Assembly: GCF_021390335.1 (NCBI RefSeq)
Contig: NZ_JAJUXK010000006.1
Coordinates: 124,001-188,000, forward strand
Length of the DNA stretch: 64,000 bases
DNA from: Dyadobacter sp. CY343
GTDB taxonomy: Bacteria; Bacteroidota; Bacteroidia; Cytophagales; Spirosomataceae
Direction of reading: 5' to 3'
Below the pieces are notes generated by a model. It was not told where the DNA came from, did no database searches, and worked only from the letters and a program-made list of their open reading frames with translations. The position numbers and the translations under genes were made by a program. This document shows, piece after piece, positions 16,093 to 25,431 of this stretch (the first letter of the stretch is position 1; each line of letters starts with the position of its first letter).

Positions 16093-16098
16093 GAGGAG
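16093..16098 (+). promoter_or_regulatory. Ribosome-binding site of the BtuB-like gene
   Basis: GAGGAG stands seven bases before a GTG start at 16106. Strong Shine-Dalgarno sequences are unusual in this phylum. Its presence here supports both the GTG start and a riboswitch that acts on translation. Confidence 0.55.
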
Positions 16099-16105
16099 TA
16101 TCTAA

Positions 16106-18055
16106 GTGACTGTTTATCAAAAGTTTGTATTGTTTGTTACCTTGACAGCGGGTGCGCTTTTGTCAGGAAATAGTTATGCGCAAACTGACTCTGTTTCGCT
16201 GGAACCGGTCAATATCAAAGGTTTTGTTCCCGAAAAATTCATGAGCGGTTTAAAAATACAACAGATCGACTCGGCTATTCTTTACACTTACAAGTTCCAG
16301 AATATCAGCGAACTACTGTCCGTTTTTACGCCTATCGCATTCAATAAATATGGGCCAGGACAACTGACGACAGCTTTTTTTCGGGGTACCTCCGCAAATC
16401 ACACGGCTGTTCTGTGGAACGGTTTGAATATCAATTCCCCGATCCTGGGACAAACCGATTTCTCGACCATTCCCGTCGCAGGATTCGATGCAATGTCGGT
16501 CCAGTTTGGTTCGGCTTCAAGTATTGTGGGTACGGATGCGGTTGGCGGGAGTATTCTTTTGAGCAGCATTCCCCAAAATCAGACAAACGAAGCTTCCGTA
16601 GCAGGCCAGATCGAAAGTTTTGACAATTACCAGATGCAATTAGCCGCCAGGTATCATTCGGTTTTAAATGAAAAATGGAGCATTTCGGGAAAAACGAGCG
16701 GCTATTTCAATCGGATGAACAACCATTTTCCTTACCGGGAAAGAAGGGAATATGCATTGCTGCCGGCGGAGGCCGATCAAAAAGGATTGATACAGGATAT
16801 ATTTCTGACTTCCAAAAATGACCAGGAAATTTCCGCACACGTGTGGCTTACTGGTAATAAACTAGTCACGTCGCCCGCAAATCTGGTCGGCCGCGAGCTC
16901 ACACTTACGGAAGCTTACCGGACCATGTTGCGTTACCGCATTCGCGATCTGACCTTACGGACTGCGTGGGTCCGCGACGTGATTGACTATGCAAAAGGTG
17001 ATTTTGAGAATGTTGATCACGCGGTTACAGACAAGTTTTCCACGCGCGCCGAGCAGGATTTCACTTGGAATTTGAATAATCTGGGAAGCAATATATATAT
17101 AAAGGCCGGGGCCGAATGGACGCATTACCGCACCAGTGTGGCGGGCTATGAAAAACCTCTTATCACCGAAGATCGCGCGGATATTTTCCTGCTCACTCGC
17201 TGGCAGGCCAACCGGCGGCTCGTGGTTTCTCTTAATCTGAGACAAGCATTGGTTACCGGATACAATCCACCGTTTACGCCTTCAATAGGATCTGAATATC
17301 AGCTATTTCAAAGAAATTCTTATCAACTAAAACTGAAAGGCTCTCTGGCCAGAAGCTACCGCGTGCCCACACTGAATGAACGCTACTGGGCAGTTCTGGG
17401 TAATCCGGATATTAAACCCGAAAGTGGCTGGAATAAGGAGATTGGTTTAGAGCAAAGTTTAAAAAGCACATTTGGGGACGTTTTTACAGCTTCCATCACG
17501 GGTTACCATAATCGCGTGAAAGACTGGACTTACTGGAATCCGACGAAAAATTACCGGGTCGAGAATTTGCAGCAGGTACTCGCCCGCGGACTTGAACTGC
17601 AACTCAGCTGGCGACGGGATTTCGGCGCTGCAAAGTCCGGCCTGAACTTCAATTATGCATGGAATAAAAGTGTACAGGAAAAAGCTTACGACGCCTATTC
17701 GGTGGATGTGATTGGAAAACAATTGCGTTTTGTACCACTTCACAGTGCGGGTTTGAATACTTTTTTTCAATACAAAAATATGAGATTAACTGCTCAGGTT
17801 CAGTCTGTTGGTAAGCGTTACATTACTTTCGACAATTCTACGTTTCTGAAAGAATATGCATTGGTACACCTGATCGGGGAGGTAACGATTCCGTTATCTG
17901 CGGTATATTTGCGGGTTCAGGGGCAGATTAATAATGTTTCGAATACCTTTTATCTCAATACCCAAAACAACGCAATGCCCGGAAGAAGCTTCGCTATTAA
18001 TATGGTAGCTGCGTTTCGGAAAGGTCCGAAAAGGCTTCCGATCCTGGAAAATTAA
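16106..18055 (+). CDS. btuB: TonB-dependent outer-membrane receptor, vitamin B12 type (BtuB-like)
   Basis: 649 residues from a GTG start chosen for its Shine-Dalgarno site and the in-frame stop directly upstream. A signal peptide (ending GNSYAQ) is followed by a TonB-box-like LEPVNIKGF, a plug domain of about 130 residues (FFRGTSANHTAVLWNGLNI; GSASSIVGTDAVGGSILL), and a beta-barrel ending in a FAINMVAAF-type strand region. The length near 620-650 fits BtuB rather than SusC. The upstream cobalamin riboswitch makes cobalamins or cobinamides the probable substrate. The downstream gene encodes a BtuG-like lipoprotein, 44 bases away. Confidence 0.9.
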   Translation: MTVYQKFVLFVTLTAGALLSGNSYAQTDSVSLEPVNIKGFVPEKFMSGLKIQQIDSAILYTYKFQNISELLSVFTPIAFNKYGPGQLTTAFFRGTSANHTAVLWNGLNINSPILGQTDFSTIPVAGFDAMSVQFGSASSIVGTDAVGGSILLSSIPQNQTNEASVAGQIESFDNYQMQLAARYHSVLNEKWSISGKTSGYFNRMNNHFPYRERREYALLPAEADQKGLIQDIFLTSKNDQEISAHVWLTGNKLVTSPANLVGRELTLTEAYRTMLRYRIRDLTLRTAWVRDVIDYAKGDFENVDHAVTDKFSTRAEQDFTWNLNNLGSNIYIKAGAEWTHYRTSVAGYEKPLITEDRADIFLLTRWQANRRLVVSLNLRQALVTGYNPPFTPSIGSEYQLFQRNSYQLKLKGSLARSYRVPTLNERYWAVLGNPDIKPESGWNKEIGLEQSLKSTFGDVFTASITGYHNRVKDWTYWNPTKNYRVENLQQVLARGLELQLSWRRDFGAAKSGLNFNYAWNKSVQEKAYDAYSVDVIGKQLRFVPLHSAGLNTFFQYKNMRLTAQVQSVGKRYITFDNSTFLKEYALVHLIGEVTIPLSAVYLRVQGQINNVSNTFYLNTQNNAMPGRSFAINMVAAFRKGPKRLPILEN

Positions 18056-18099
18056 ACGAGCGATTTCGCATTATTACTTTTTACATAAATTCAATTAAG

Positions 18100-19179
18100 A
18101 TGAAAAAACAATTATCGGGACTTCTATTCTTCGCAGCATTTTCCGTGCTGGTCTCGTCCTGTGAGCAAAGCGACCCCGAACCAAAAGGCGATTATACAGC
18201 TGGCGTTTTCGTGTTGAACGAAGGCAATTTTTTCCAGAATAACGGCGCAGTATCCTTCTTCACACGGGAGCAAACCACAGCTGATCCGGACATATTTTCA
18301 AAAGTAAACGGCTCGGCATTAACCGGCGGCGTGCAGGGTTATGCGGCAATCGGCGAGCAAGGCGTGATCCTTGTCGACAATGCAAATGCGGGAATGGACA
18401 AAGTTGAATTTGTCAACAGCAATACCTTTCAACGTCAGGGAACAATTGGCGCGCCGGATATCGAAAACCCGCGCGAAGTAGTGGTAGCAGGCAATAAAGC
18501 GTATGTTTCCTGCTGGGGAAGCAATGCGGATTACACCTATGCAACCGGTTATATCGCAATTATTGACCTGAATACAAAAAAGGTAACCAAAAAAATAAAC
18601 ATCGCCAGCGGCCCTGAAAACATGGTATTTGCAAGCGGCAAATTGTTTGTAGGAACAGTGTCTGATGGTGGTGGAAAAACACTGACTGTTATTGACGCAG
18701 CGACCGAAACCATCGCGAAACCAATCGTGCTCGACGGTTCAGTTACGCCGATCGGTCTCGATGCAAACGGGAAATTATGGGTAGGCGCAGGATTGAAAGC
18801 AGTACGCATTGATCCGGCCAGTTATGCAGTTGAAAATACGCTTACGATTAGTGCTGACAGCAGGAAATTCGCAGGTCATTTTGCATTTACGTCGGATTTG
18901 AAATCTGTGGTTTATAACCTATCCTATTATGATGCCAACTTTGTGGCGCACGGCGAAACCTACAAATTCGGGATTGCAGATACCCAGATCAGCCTGGCGA
19001 CCCCGTTGATCAAACGCGTATTCACAGGATTGGCGGTTGATCCGTCGCAAGGATTGATCTACGCAGGAGTTACCCCATCTTATGCGCAGGCAGGATACGC
19101 AGTACGCTACCGCGCCGACGGTACGCTTGTGGATTCTATTAAAGTGAATGTAGCTCCTACCGGTTTCTTTTTTAAGTAA
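18100..19179 (+). CDS. YncE-like beta-propeller lipoprotein, probable BtuG-type B12-binding surface protein
   Basis: 359 residues with a lipoprotein signal (SVLVSSCEQSDPEP). Acidic residues after the Cys are consistent with surface export in this phylum. The mature part is a seven-bladed-propeller-type protein of the DUF5074/YVTN repeat group, starting GDYTAGVFVLNEGNFFQNNG and repeating blades such as NPREVVVAGNKAYVSCWG and VFASGKLFVGTVSDGG. In Bacteroides, BtuG is a propeller lipoprotein that captures B12 on the cell surface and hands it to BtuB. The same fold, placed behind a B12-riboswitch receptor, strongly suggests that job here. The identity is inferred from fold and context. Confidence 0.82.
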   Translation: MKKQLSGLLFFAAFSVLVSSCEQSDPEPKGDYTAGVFVLNEGNFFQNNGAVSFFTREQTTADPDIFSKVNGSALTGGVQGYAAIGEQGVILVDNANAGMDKVEFVNSNTFQRQGTIGAPDIENPREVVVAGNKAYVSCWGSNADYTYATGYIAIIDLNTKKVTKKINIASGPENMVFASGKLFVGTVSDGGGKTLTVIDAATETIAKPIVLDGSVTPIGLDANGKLWVGAGLKAVRIDPASYAVENTLTISADSRKFAGHFAFTSDLKSVVYNLSYYDANFVAHGETYKFGIADTQISLATPLIKRVFTGLAVDPSQGLIYAGVTPSYAQAGYAVRYRADGTLVDSIKVNVAPTGFFFK

Positions 19180-19212
19180 AAGTTGAGGACCAGAATTGAG
19201 TTCTTGAACATT

Positions 19213-19248
19213 AAAAAAGCCTTCCCCCGCATTGGAGAAGGCTTTTTA
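19213..19248 (+). terminator. Terminator after the BtuG-like gene
   Basis: AAAAAGCCTTC pairs with GAAGGCTTTTT around a loop of about 12 bases, ending in a T run. It closes the B12 locus and may also serve the convergent TPR gene. Confidence 0.8.
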
Positions 19249-19271
19249 ATATATTGATACCTGAATTAAAG

Positions 19272-20012
19272 CTACTTAAAGAACCCTTGCGGATCCGGCA
19301 ACTTGGCTTTCAATAGCTCTACAAATTCAAAATTCATTTGAGACAGATCTAAAACGCGGCCTTTGTGCAGATACTCCCAAGCTTTGTCGAGCTCATTCAG
19401 GTTATAATGGAGCAGCGACAGGTTATATTGACCCAGAGCGTACGTTGAATCGATCGTCATCGCGTGTTTCAGCAATTCTCCGGCTTCGTCCAGTTCTTCC
19501 TTTCGGCTTGTGATCGCATATAATTTCAGATCGACGGTCGATAAGTCAACGAGCAGCGGCACATTGTCGCCCTGCAAACTGATTCCTTTGCTAAGCATTC
19601 GCTTTGCATCCACCCAGTTTTCCCTTTGATAGGACACTACGCCCAAACCCCAATAGGCTTCGACATTTTTGTCATTCAAAAGGTGCGCAAGATTAAAACG
19701 GTAGCAGGCAGTGTCCAACGAACCTTCCTGGAGATATTCCCAGGCACGGGCAGTGAAAAAGCTGCTGGCCTCGGGGCGGCTGGAAAAAGACTTGTCGCAT
19801 TCACTCAGGAATTTAATCTCTTCGTCGATTTGCTCAGAGGTTTTACTAACTTCTCCGAACAATGGAAGTACGCGTCTTTCCTTTAATTCTAATGGTTTTT
19901 TTTGAGCTGCATTCGTATCCGAGCTGTGCGCGGCGCTCGCAAGTTGCGTGTTTTGAGCCAGGCCGAATACAGGTATTAACACCGCAAGCCAAACAAAAAC
20001 AGATTCTTTCAT
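19272..20012 (-). CDS. Exported TPR-repeat protein
   Basis: 246 residues from ATG 20012 (MKESVFVWLAVLIPVFGLAQ, a good signal peptide); an earlier ATG at 20051 would put 13 polar residues before the signal. The mature protein has TPR-type helical repeats (AYWGLGVVSYQRENWVDAKR; ALGQYNLSLLHYNLNELDKA). TPR proteins act as binding scaffolds. The partner and function are not recognisable, and the neighbours give no clue. Confidence 0.8.
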   Translation of the reverse strand: MKESVFVWLAVLIPVFGLAQNTQLASAAHSSDTNAAQKKPLELKERRVLPLFGEVSKTSEQIDEEIKFLSECDKSFSSRPEASSFFTARAWEYLQEGSLDTACYRFNLAHLLNDKNVEAYWGLGVVSYQRENWVDAKRMLSKGISLQGDNVPLLVDLSTVDLKLYAITSRKEELDEAGELLKHAMTIDSTYALGQYNLSLLHYNLNELDKAWEYLHKGRVLDLSQMNFEFVELLKAKLPDPQGFFK

Positions 20013-20081
20013 ATGTAACTTAAATAGAGAAACAGGTTTTCTATTGTCCAAGTTAAACGGATTTATTTAGAATGTATTGCA

Positions 20082-21419
20082 TTATTTCCGTTTACTTCGC
20101 CCGCCAGAACCTTTGCGTTTTGAGACTCCACGGCCAGTTGCTTTCGGGCTGTTATGGAAAGTTTTCTTCTTCTCGTGGAATGCGCCAAGAAACGTAGGAT
20201 CCTCTTTCCGCTTCTGATTATCGATCTCCCGAAGCATATCCTGCCGCTCAGGAGCCGGTGTTGACGCTATTTCAAGTTCCTCCGGCAGCTCTTCCCTCGG
20301 GATCTCCATCCGTATGATTTTCTCGATTTTGCGAATATGATACTCATCCGCCATCGTCATAAAAGTGATCGCCTCGCCGATCTTGTTGGCCCTGCCCGTC
20401 CGACCGATCCGGTGCACGTAATCTTCGTAGATAAGCGGCACATCGAAGTTGATCACGTGGCTCACTTCTGTAATATCAATCCCCCTGGCCACCACATCTG
20501 TCGCCACCAAAACGCGCACTGAGCCGGCCCGAAATGCTTCCATCGCATTGATCCGCGTGTTCTGACCTTTATTTGCATGTATTACCTTCAATTCACTTTC
20601 ACGGACTACCCTATTGAGCAGATTATCGTGAACAAGCCCGGCAACTTCTCTGCTTCTCGTGAATATCAAAACCCGGTTAAAATCCTCGCGGGTTTGCAGG
20701 AAATAGGTTAGCAGATTGATTTTTGTACGAAAATTGGGGACTTCATATAAAGTCTGAGAGACCATTTCGGCGGTGGTAGCCTGCGGAGTAACTTCAATTC
20801 GCGTAGGAAATTCAAGGAACTCGTGCGACAGCCGCTCTACCTTTTCCGAGAATGTAGCCGAAAAAAGCATATTCTGTCTCTTAGTCGGTATGATTTCAAG
20901 GAGCTTCCGGATCTGCGGCATAAAGCCCATATCCATCATTTTGTCCGCCTCGTCGAGCACCATCACATTCAAATGCTTCACCACGATCTCTTCCTGAAAA
21001 TACAGGTCCATAAACCTGCCCGGCGTGGCCACAATAATATCGACGCCTTTGCGCAAATTCTCGATTTGCGTTTTTGGCCCCACACCGCCGTACAATACGA
21101 CTGTGCGGATATCTGTATACTTGGCCAATTGCGTGATAGCCTCAGAAATCTGCATAGCGAGCTCCCGGGTAGGTGCCATAATCAGCGCACGCGGATGTTC
21201 GCCCTGTGCATATTTAATGCGCATTAATAGTGGCAAGGAGTAAGCTGCCGTTTTTCCTGTTCCGGTTTGGGCAATGCCTAATATATCCTGTCCAGCCAAT
21301 GCAAGCGGGATCGCCTGCTCCTGAATAGGGGTCGGTTCTGTATAACCTGCTTCTTCAATTGCATTCAGTAATTGACGGTTGAGCTTGAATTGCTCGAAAG
21401 TGTTTTGCGTAGTCTGCAT
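20082..21419 (-). CDS. DEAD-box RNA helicase (RhlE-like)
   Basis: 445 residues. All core motifs are present: Q-motif (FEQFKLNRQLLNAI...PTPIQEQAIP), Walker A AQTGTGKT, PTRELA, ATPGR, DEAD, SAT and HRIGRTGRANK. The C-terminal tail is basic (KATGRGVSKRKGSGGRSKRK), as in RhlE-type proteins, and probably adds RNA contacts. It unwinds RNA in ribosome assembly or RNA decay. A perfect TAACTTTG -7 element at 21431-21424 lies only about five bases before the ATG, so the mRNA may be leaderless. Confidence 0.93.
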   Translation of the reverse strand: MQTTQNTFEQFKLNRQLLNAIEEAGYTEPTPIQEQAIPLALAGQDILGIAQTGTGKTAAYSLPLLMRIKYAQGEHPRALIMAPTRELAMQISEAITQLAKYTDIRTVVLYGGVGPKTQIENLRKGVDIIVATPGRFMDLYFQEEIVVKHLNVMVLDEADKMMDMGFMPQIRKLLEIIPTKRQNMLFSATFSEKVERLSHEFLEFPTRIEVTPQATTAEMVSQTLYEVPNFRTKINLLTYFLQTREDFNRVLIFTRSREVAGLVHDNLLNRVVRESELKVIHANKGQNTRINAMEAFRAGSVRVLVATDVVARGIDITEVSHVINFDVPLIYEDYVHRIGRTGRANKIGEAITFMTMADEYHIRKIEKIIRMEIPREELPEELEIASTPAPERQDMLREIDNQKRKEDPTFLGAFHEKKKTFHNSPKATGRGVSKRKGSGGRSKRK

Positions 21420-21456
21420 CGCGCAAAGTTACGAAAACTAATACAGTAGCGGGCTT

Positions 21457-22452
21457 TCAGGCTTTTACTACTGCATCAACCATTTCTATGGAACCAATAT
21501 AAACGGGGGATCTCTGGTGAAATGAAGTGGGTATAATGTCGAGAATGCAGCCAAATCCGTCGCTCGCTTTCCCGCCCGATTGTTCTATAATAAATGCGAG
21601 TGGATAGCATTCGTAGAGCAGCCGCAGCTTTCCTTTCGGATCTTTTTTGGTAGAGGGATAAAGGTAAATGCCTCCTTTGAGCAGGTTTCTGTGAAAATCT
21701 CCCACAAGCGAACCGATGTAACGCGCACTAAGATTTTTCACTTTGCACTGACCAATATAGTTCTGGACAAATGCAGGGTAACTATGAAAATGTCCTTCAT
21801 TAACCGAATAAATACTGCCTTTCGCCGGTGAGCAAATGTTTTTGTGTGATAAAATAAATTCACCTAGCGAGTGATCAAACGTAAATCCATTCACTCCGTC
21901 TCCGGTGGAGTAAACGAGCATCGTTGAAGATCCGTACAAAATATAACCTGCGGCAACCTGTTTGCGGCCGCCCTGCAAAAAATCGTCGATCGAAGCTGGT
22001 CCGTTAATCGGGGTTACCCTTCTGTAAATCGAGAATATGGTACCGATCGACACATTGACGTCGATATTGGAAGAGCCGTCGAGCGGGTCCATCGCTACCA
22101 CATATTTCCCATGGTTATTTCCTGTATGAATAATATCCTCATCTTCCTCCGAGAGGATCGCACAAACCTCCCCTCCATTTTTCAAAGCTCTTATAAAACG
22201 GATATTCGCCACTATATCGAGCTTCTGCTGATTTTCACCCTGCACATTTTCAGTACCATTTCCACCAGCAATATCCACCAGACCCGCCCTGTTAATTTCC
22301 CTGTTGATGATCTTTCCAGCTAATGCAATATCCCGCAAAAGTTGTGAAAGTTCGCCGGTCGCGTAGGGAAATGCACTTTGACTGTGCATAATGAATCGAT
22401 CGAGCGTCACACCAACCGGCAATGCAAGTTCCTGGGCAGTTTTGGTATCCAT
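21457..22452 (-). CDS. fbp: Class I fructose-1,6-bisphosphatase
   Basis: 331 residues, matching the E. coli length. The metal and substrate motif DPLDGSSNIDVNVSIGTIFS and the upstream acidic cluster ILSEEDED are intact, and the C-terminus has the LLYECYPLAFIIEQSGGKAS stretch typical of class I. It removes the 1-phosphate from fructose 1,6-bisphosphate in gluconeogenesis. It has its own predicted promoter in the 258-base gap behind valS. Confidence 0.96.
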   Translation of the reverse strand: MDTKTAQELALPVGVTLDRFIMHSQSAFPYATGELSQLLRDIALAGKIINREINRAGLVDIAGGNGTENVQGENQQKLDIVANIRFIRALKNGGEVCAILSEEDEDIIHTGNNHGKYVVAMDPLDGSSNIDVNVSIGTIFSIYRRVTPINGPASIDDFLQGGRKQVAAGYILYGSSTMLVYSTGDGVNGFTFDHSLGEFILSHKNICSPAKGSIYSVNEGHFHSYPAFVQNYIGQCKVKNLSARYIGSLVGDFHRNLLKGGIYLYPSTKKDPKGKLRLLYECYPLAFIIEQSGGKASDGFGCILDIIPTSFHQRSPVYIGSIEMVDAVVKA

Positions 22453-22477
22453 AGTCGCTGGGAGATATTTGAATAAT

Positions 22478-22509
22478 GAAATCTACGCCTTCATTTTCTA
22501 CAATTCAAT
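22478..22509 (-). promoter_or_regulatory. Predicted promoter of fbp
   Basis: On the minus strand, ATTG (22509-22506) is followed after 20 bases by TAGATTTC (22485-22478), one mismatch from TAnnTTTG. The leader would be about 20 bases. Confidence 0.48.
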
Positions 22510-22656
22510 GTCTCTTAACTAATAAAATATTTTAATAATTGAATATAATTTTCTCTCAATTAAATAATCGTTTTATCCTAAGGGTGAACGATTTAGATGG
22601 TCGTCGCCTTGCACTTTCTTTACAACTGGTATCTCGAAACCGCCAATATATTCCAA

Positions 22657-22687
22657 CAAAAAGGCACAGCGCTTTCGCACTGTGCCG
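22657..22687 (-). terminator. Terminator of valS
   Basis: GGCACAG (22663-22669) pairs with CTGTGCC (22680-22686). On the minus strand the hairpin is followed by TTTTTG. It lies 24 bases beyond the valS stop. The rest of the 22453-22656 gap is AT-rich and shows only the fbp promoter. Confidence 0.8.
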
Positions 22688-22710
22688 AACTCTATTCTTA
22701 TTTCAAAGGA

Positions 22711-25353
22711 CTAACCCAATCTGGCCAGCGCTTCTTTTAAAGTCTCGATTTTCGCTTCTGCGTCCGCTTGTTTCTGTCTTTCTTTTTCAACCACATCACC
22801 CTTTGCATTCTGCACGAAACGTTCGTTTGACAGCTTTTTCAAAACCGAATCCAGAAATCCCTGCGTGTAACCCAGTTCTCTTTCCAGATTTTCCTTTTCA
22901 GATTCTACATCCACTTCATCCGCCAGGTTTACAAAAAACTCGTCGGACTTCACCCGGAACGAAGTTCCTTCGCCTTCTTCGGTTACATAGCTGATACCTT
23001 CCACATTGGCCAGCTTCACGATCAGACTTTCAAGTGTCTGGTAACGTTCCTTCGAATCCGTACGGATCGCCAGCGGAAGCGCGACTTTGGGACTGATCCC
23101 CTTTGTATTCCTGATATTGCGAACCGACGAAACCAGCTCAAAAAGAATCTCAAAATCATTCAGCAGCGACTGATCGATATCCAGCGCTTTCGGGAAATTG
23201 GCAATGCAAATGGAATCGTTTGCTGGGCGCTCGATGATATTCTGCCAGATTTCTTCCGAGATAAATGGCATGAATGGATGTAACAACCGCATTAACCGGT
23301 CGAAGAAATCGAGAGTAGAATCGTAGGTATCGACGTCGATCGGCTGCTCGAAACCGGGCTTGATCATTTCCAGGTACTGCGCGCAGAAATCGTCCCAGAT
23401 CAGTTTGTAAACCGCATTCAATGCATCTGAAATCCGGAATTTGGAAAAATGGTCCTGCACTTCTTCCAGCGTCTGGTTCAGCTTGCTTTCAAACCACCTT
23501 ACCGCAATCTGCGATCCTTCGGGAGCGGCCAGTCCGCTATCAATCGTCCAGCCTTTTACCAGCCTGAATGCATTCCATATTTTATTTCCAAAATTCCTTC
23601 CCTGCTCCACCAACTTATCGTCGTAAGGCAGATCGTTCCCTGCCTGCGAGCTGAAAAGCATTCCTGTGCGGATACTATCTGCACCATATTGATTGATCAG
23701 GTCGATCGGGTCAGGCGAGTTACCAAGTGACTTGGACATTTTCCGGCCTTGCTTATCCCGCACAATACCAGTGAGATACACATTTTTGAAAGGATACTGA
23801 CCTTTATATTCATAACCCGCGATGATCATCCTCGCAACCCAGAAAAACAGGATTTCGGGCGCAGTAACCAGATCATTTGTAGGGTAATAGTAATTTACAT
23901 CCTCATTATCAGGCTCTTTGATCCCGTTAAATACCGAGATCGGCCACAGCCATGATGAAAACCACGTATCAAGTACGTCGGGATCCTGGGTAAGATCTTC
24001 TTCCGTCAATGCAAAAAGCTGGTATTCGTGCTGCGCCTTGCGCAATGCTTCCCGTTTCGATTTCGCGATAATTACCGTCCCGTCGTTGAGGTAGTAGGCA
24101 GGAATGCGGTGGCCCCACCAAAGCTGGCGGCTGATATTCCAGTCGCGTACATTCTCCATCCAGTGCCGGTAAGTGTTCTTGAATTTGGCAGGAATCAGCT
24201 GAACTGTATCGTTCATTACATTGTCCAATGCAGGTTTGCTGATCTTCTCCATTTTGAGGAACCACTGCTCCGAAAGCCGCGGCTCGATCACCGCATTCGT
24301 CCGCTCCGAGTGGCCGACATTAGACTTATATTCTTCTGTTTTAACCAGATTACCTGATTCTTCAAGCAGCTTAATAATCTTTTTGCGCGCTACAAATCGA
24401 TCTTCGCCCACCAATATCTGCGCCTTTTCGTTCAACGTACCGTTTTCATTCAACAGGTCGATAATCGGCAGATTATGTCTTTTACCCAATTCATAATCAT
24501 TGGTATCATGCGCCGGTGTCACTTTCAGGCAGCCGGTACCGAACTCCATTTCCACATATTCATCCGCAATAATCGGAATAGCGCGATTGATCAGCGGAAT
24601 CAGCACTTTCTTTCCTATCAAATGCTGGTAACGCTCATCGTTTGGATTCACACAAATCGCCACATCTGCCATAATCGTCTCCGGCCGCGTAGTAGCAATC
24701 ACAACCCCTTCCTCCATACTTCCTTCGCCATTCTCGCCTAACAAAGGATATTTAAGATAAACCAATCGCTGATTCACCTCTTTCATAATCACCTCTTCGT
24801 CGGAAACGGTCGTTTGCGCCTGTGGGTCCCAGTTTACCATCCGGTGGCCGCGGTATATTTCACCCTTATTATATAGGTCAATAAAAACGTCGATCACCGA
24901 ATCGTACAAGTCGGGCTCCATTGTGAAACGGGTACGGTCCCAGTCGCAGGAAGCGCCGAGTTTGCGCAATTGTTTCAGGATAATGCCGCCGTATTTGTGC
25001 GTCCATTCCCAGCAGTATTCAAGAAATTCGTCCCGGGTGAGATCCTTCTTGTTGATCCCTTTTTCTTTGAGCATTGCAACTACTTTGGCTTCGGTAGCAA
25101 TAGAAGCGTGGTCGGTGCCGGGTACCCAGCAGGCTTCCTTTCCTTCCATTCTCGCCTTGCGGACCAAAATATCCTGGATCGTATTATTGAGCATGTGCCC
25201 CATATGCAGCACGCCGGTCACATTGGGCGGAGGGATTACAATCGTATAAGGCTCCTTGTCAGGATTTGGCTTGGAGCTGAAAAACTTGTTATCGATCCAA
25301 TAGGAATACCATTTGTCCTCAATTTCCTGGGGAGCGTATGTTTTGGAAATCAT
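22711..25353 (-). CDS. valS: Valyl-tRNA synthetase
   Basis: 880 residues, a normal length for this phylum. The class I signature HIGH appears as PNVTGVLHMGHMLN near residue 45, and KMSKS as GRKMSKSLGNSPDP in the second half. The large CP1 editing domain lies between them (VVIATTRPETIMADVA). The C-terminus carries the tRNA-binding coiled coil (ENLERELGYTQGFLDSVLKKL). It charges tRNA-Val and hydrolyses mischarged Thr-tRNA. Confidence 0.97.
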   Translation of the reverse strand: MISKTYAPQEIEDKWYSYWIDNKFFSSKPNPDKEPYTIVIPPPNVTGVLHMGHMLNNTIQDILVRKARMEGKEACWVPGTDHASIATEAKVVAMLKEKGINKKDLTRDEFLEYCWEWTHKYGGIILKQLRKLGASCDWDRTRFTMEPDLYDSVIDVFIDLYNKGEIYRGHRMVNWDPQAQTTVSDEEVIMKEVNQRLVYLKYPLLGENGEGSMEEGVVIATTRPETIMADVAICVNPNDERYQHLIGKKVLIPLINRAIPIIADEYVEMEFGTGCLKVTPAHDTNDYELGKRHNLPIIDLLNENGTLNEKAQILVGEDRFVARKKIIKLLEESGNLVKTEEYKSNVGHSERTNAVIEPRLSEQWFLKMEKISKPALDNVMNDTVQLIPAKFKNTYRHWMENVRDWNISRQLWWGHRIPAYYLNDGTVIIAKSKREALRKAQHEYQLFALTEEDLTQDPDVLDTWFSSWLWPISVFNGIKEPDNEDVNYYYPTNDLVTAPEILFFWVARMIIAGYEYKGQYPFKNVYLTGIVRDKQGRKMSKSLGNSPDPIDLINQYGADSIRTGMLFSSQAGNDLPYDDKLVEQGRNFGNKIWNAFRLVKGWTIDSGLAAPEGSQIAVRWFESKLNQTLEEVQDHFSKFRISDALNAVYKLIWDDFCAQYLEMIKPGFEQPIDVDTYDSTLDFFDRLMRLLHPFMPFISEEIWQNIIERPANDSICIANFPKALDIDQSLLNDFEILFELVSSVRNIRNTKGISPKVALPLAIRTDSKERYQTLESLIVKLANVEGISYVTEEGEGTSFRVKSDEFFVNLADEVDVESEKENLERELGYTQGFLDSVLKKLSNERFVQNAKGDVVEKERQKQADAEAKIETLKEALARLG

Positions 25354-25363
25354 TGTGTAGTCA

Positions 25364-25394
25364 GAAATTTACCTTAACCGGCAGTTGCTTCAAT
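25364..25394 (-). promoter_or_regulatory. Predicted promoter of valS
   Basis: On the minus strand ATTG (25394-25391) precedes TAAATTTC (25371-25364) with a 19-base spacer, one mismatch from the consensus -7. The leader would be short, about ten bases. Confidence 0.45.
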
Positions 25395-25431
25395 GTAAAA
25401 GCAGGCAAGTTAGGATTTGCAGCGGATATTT

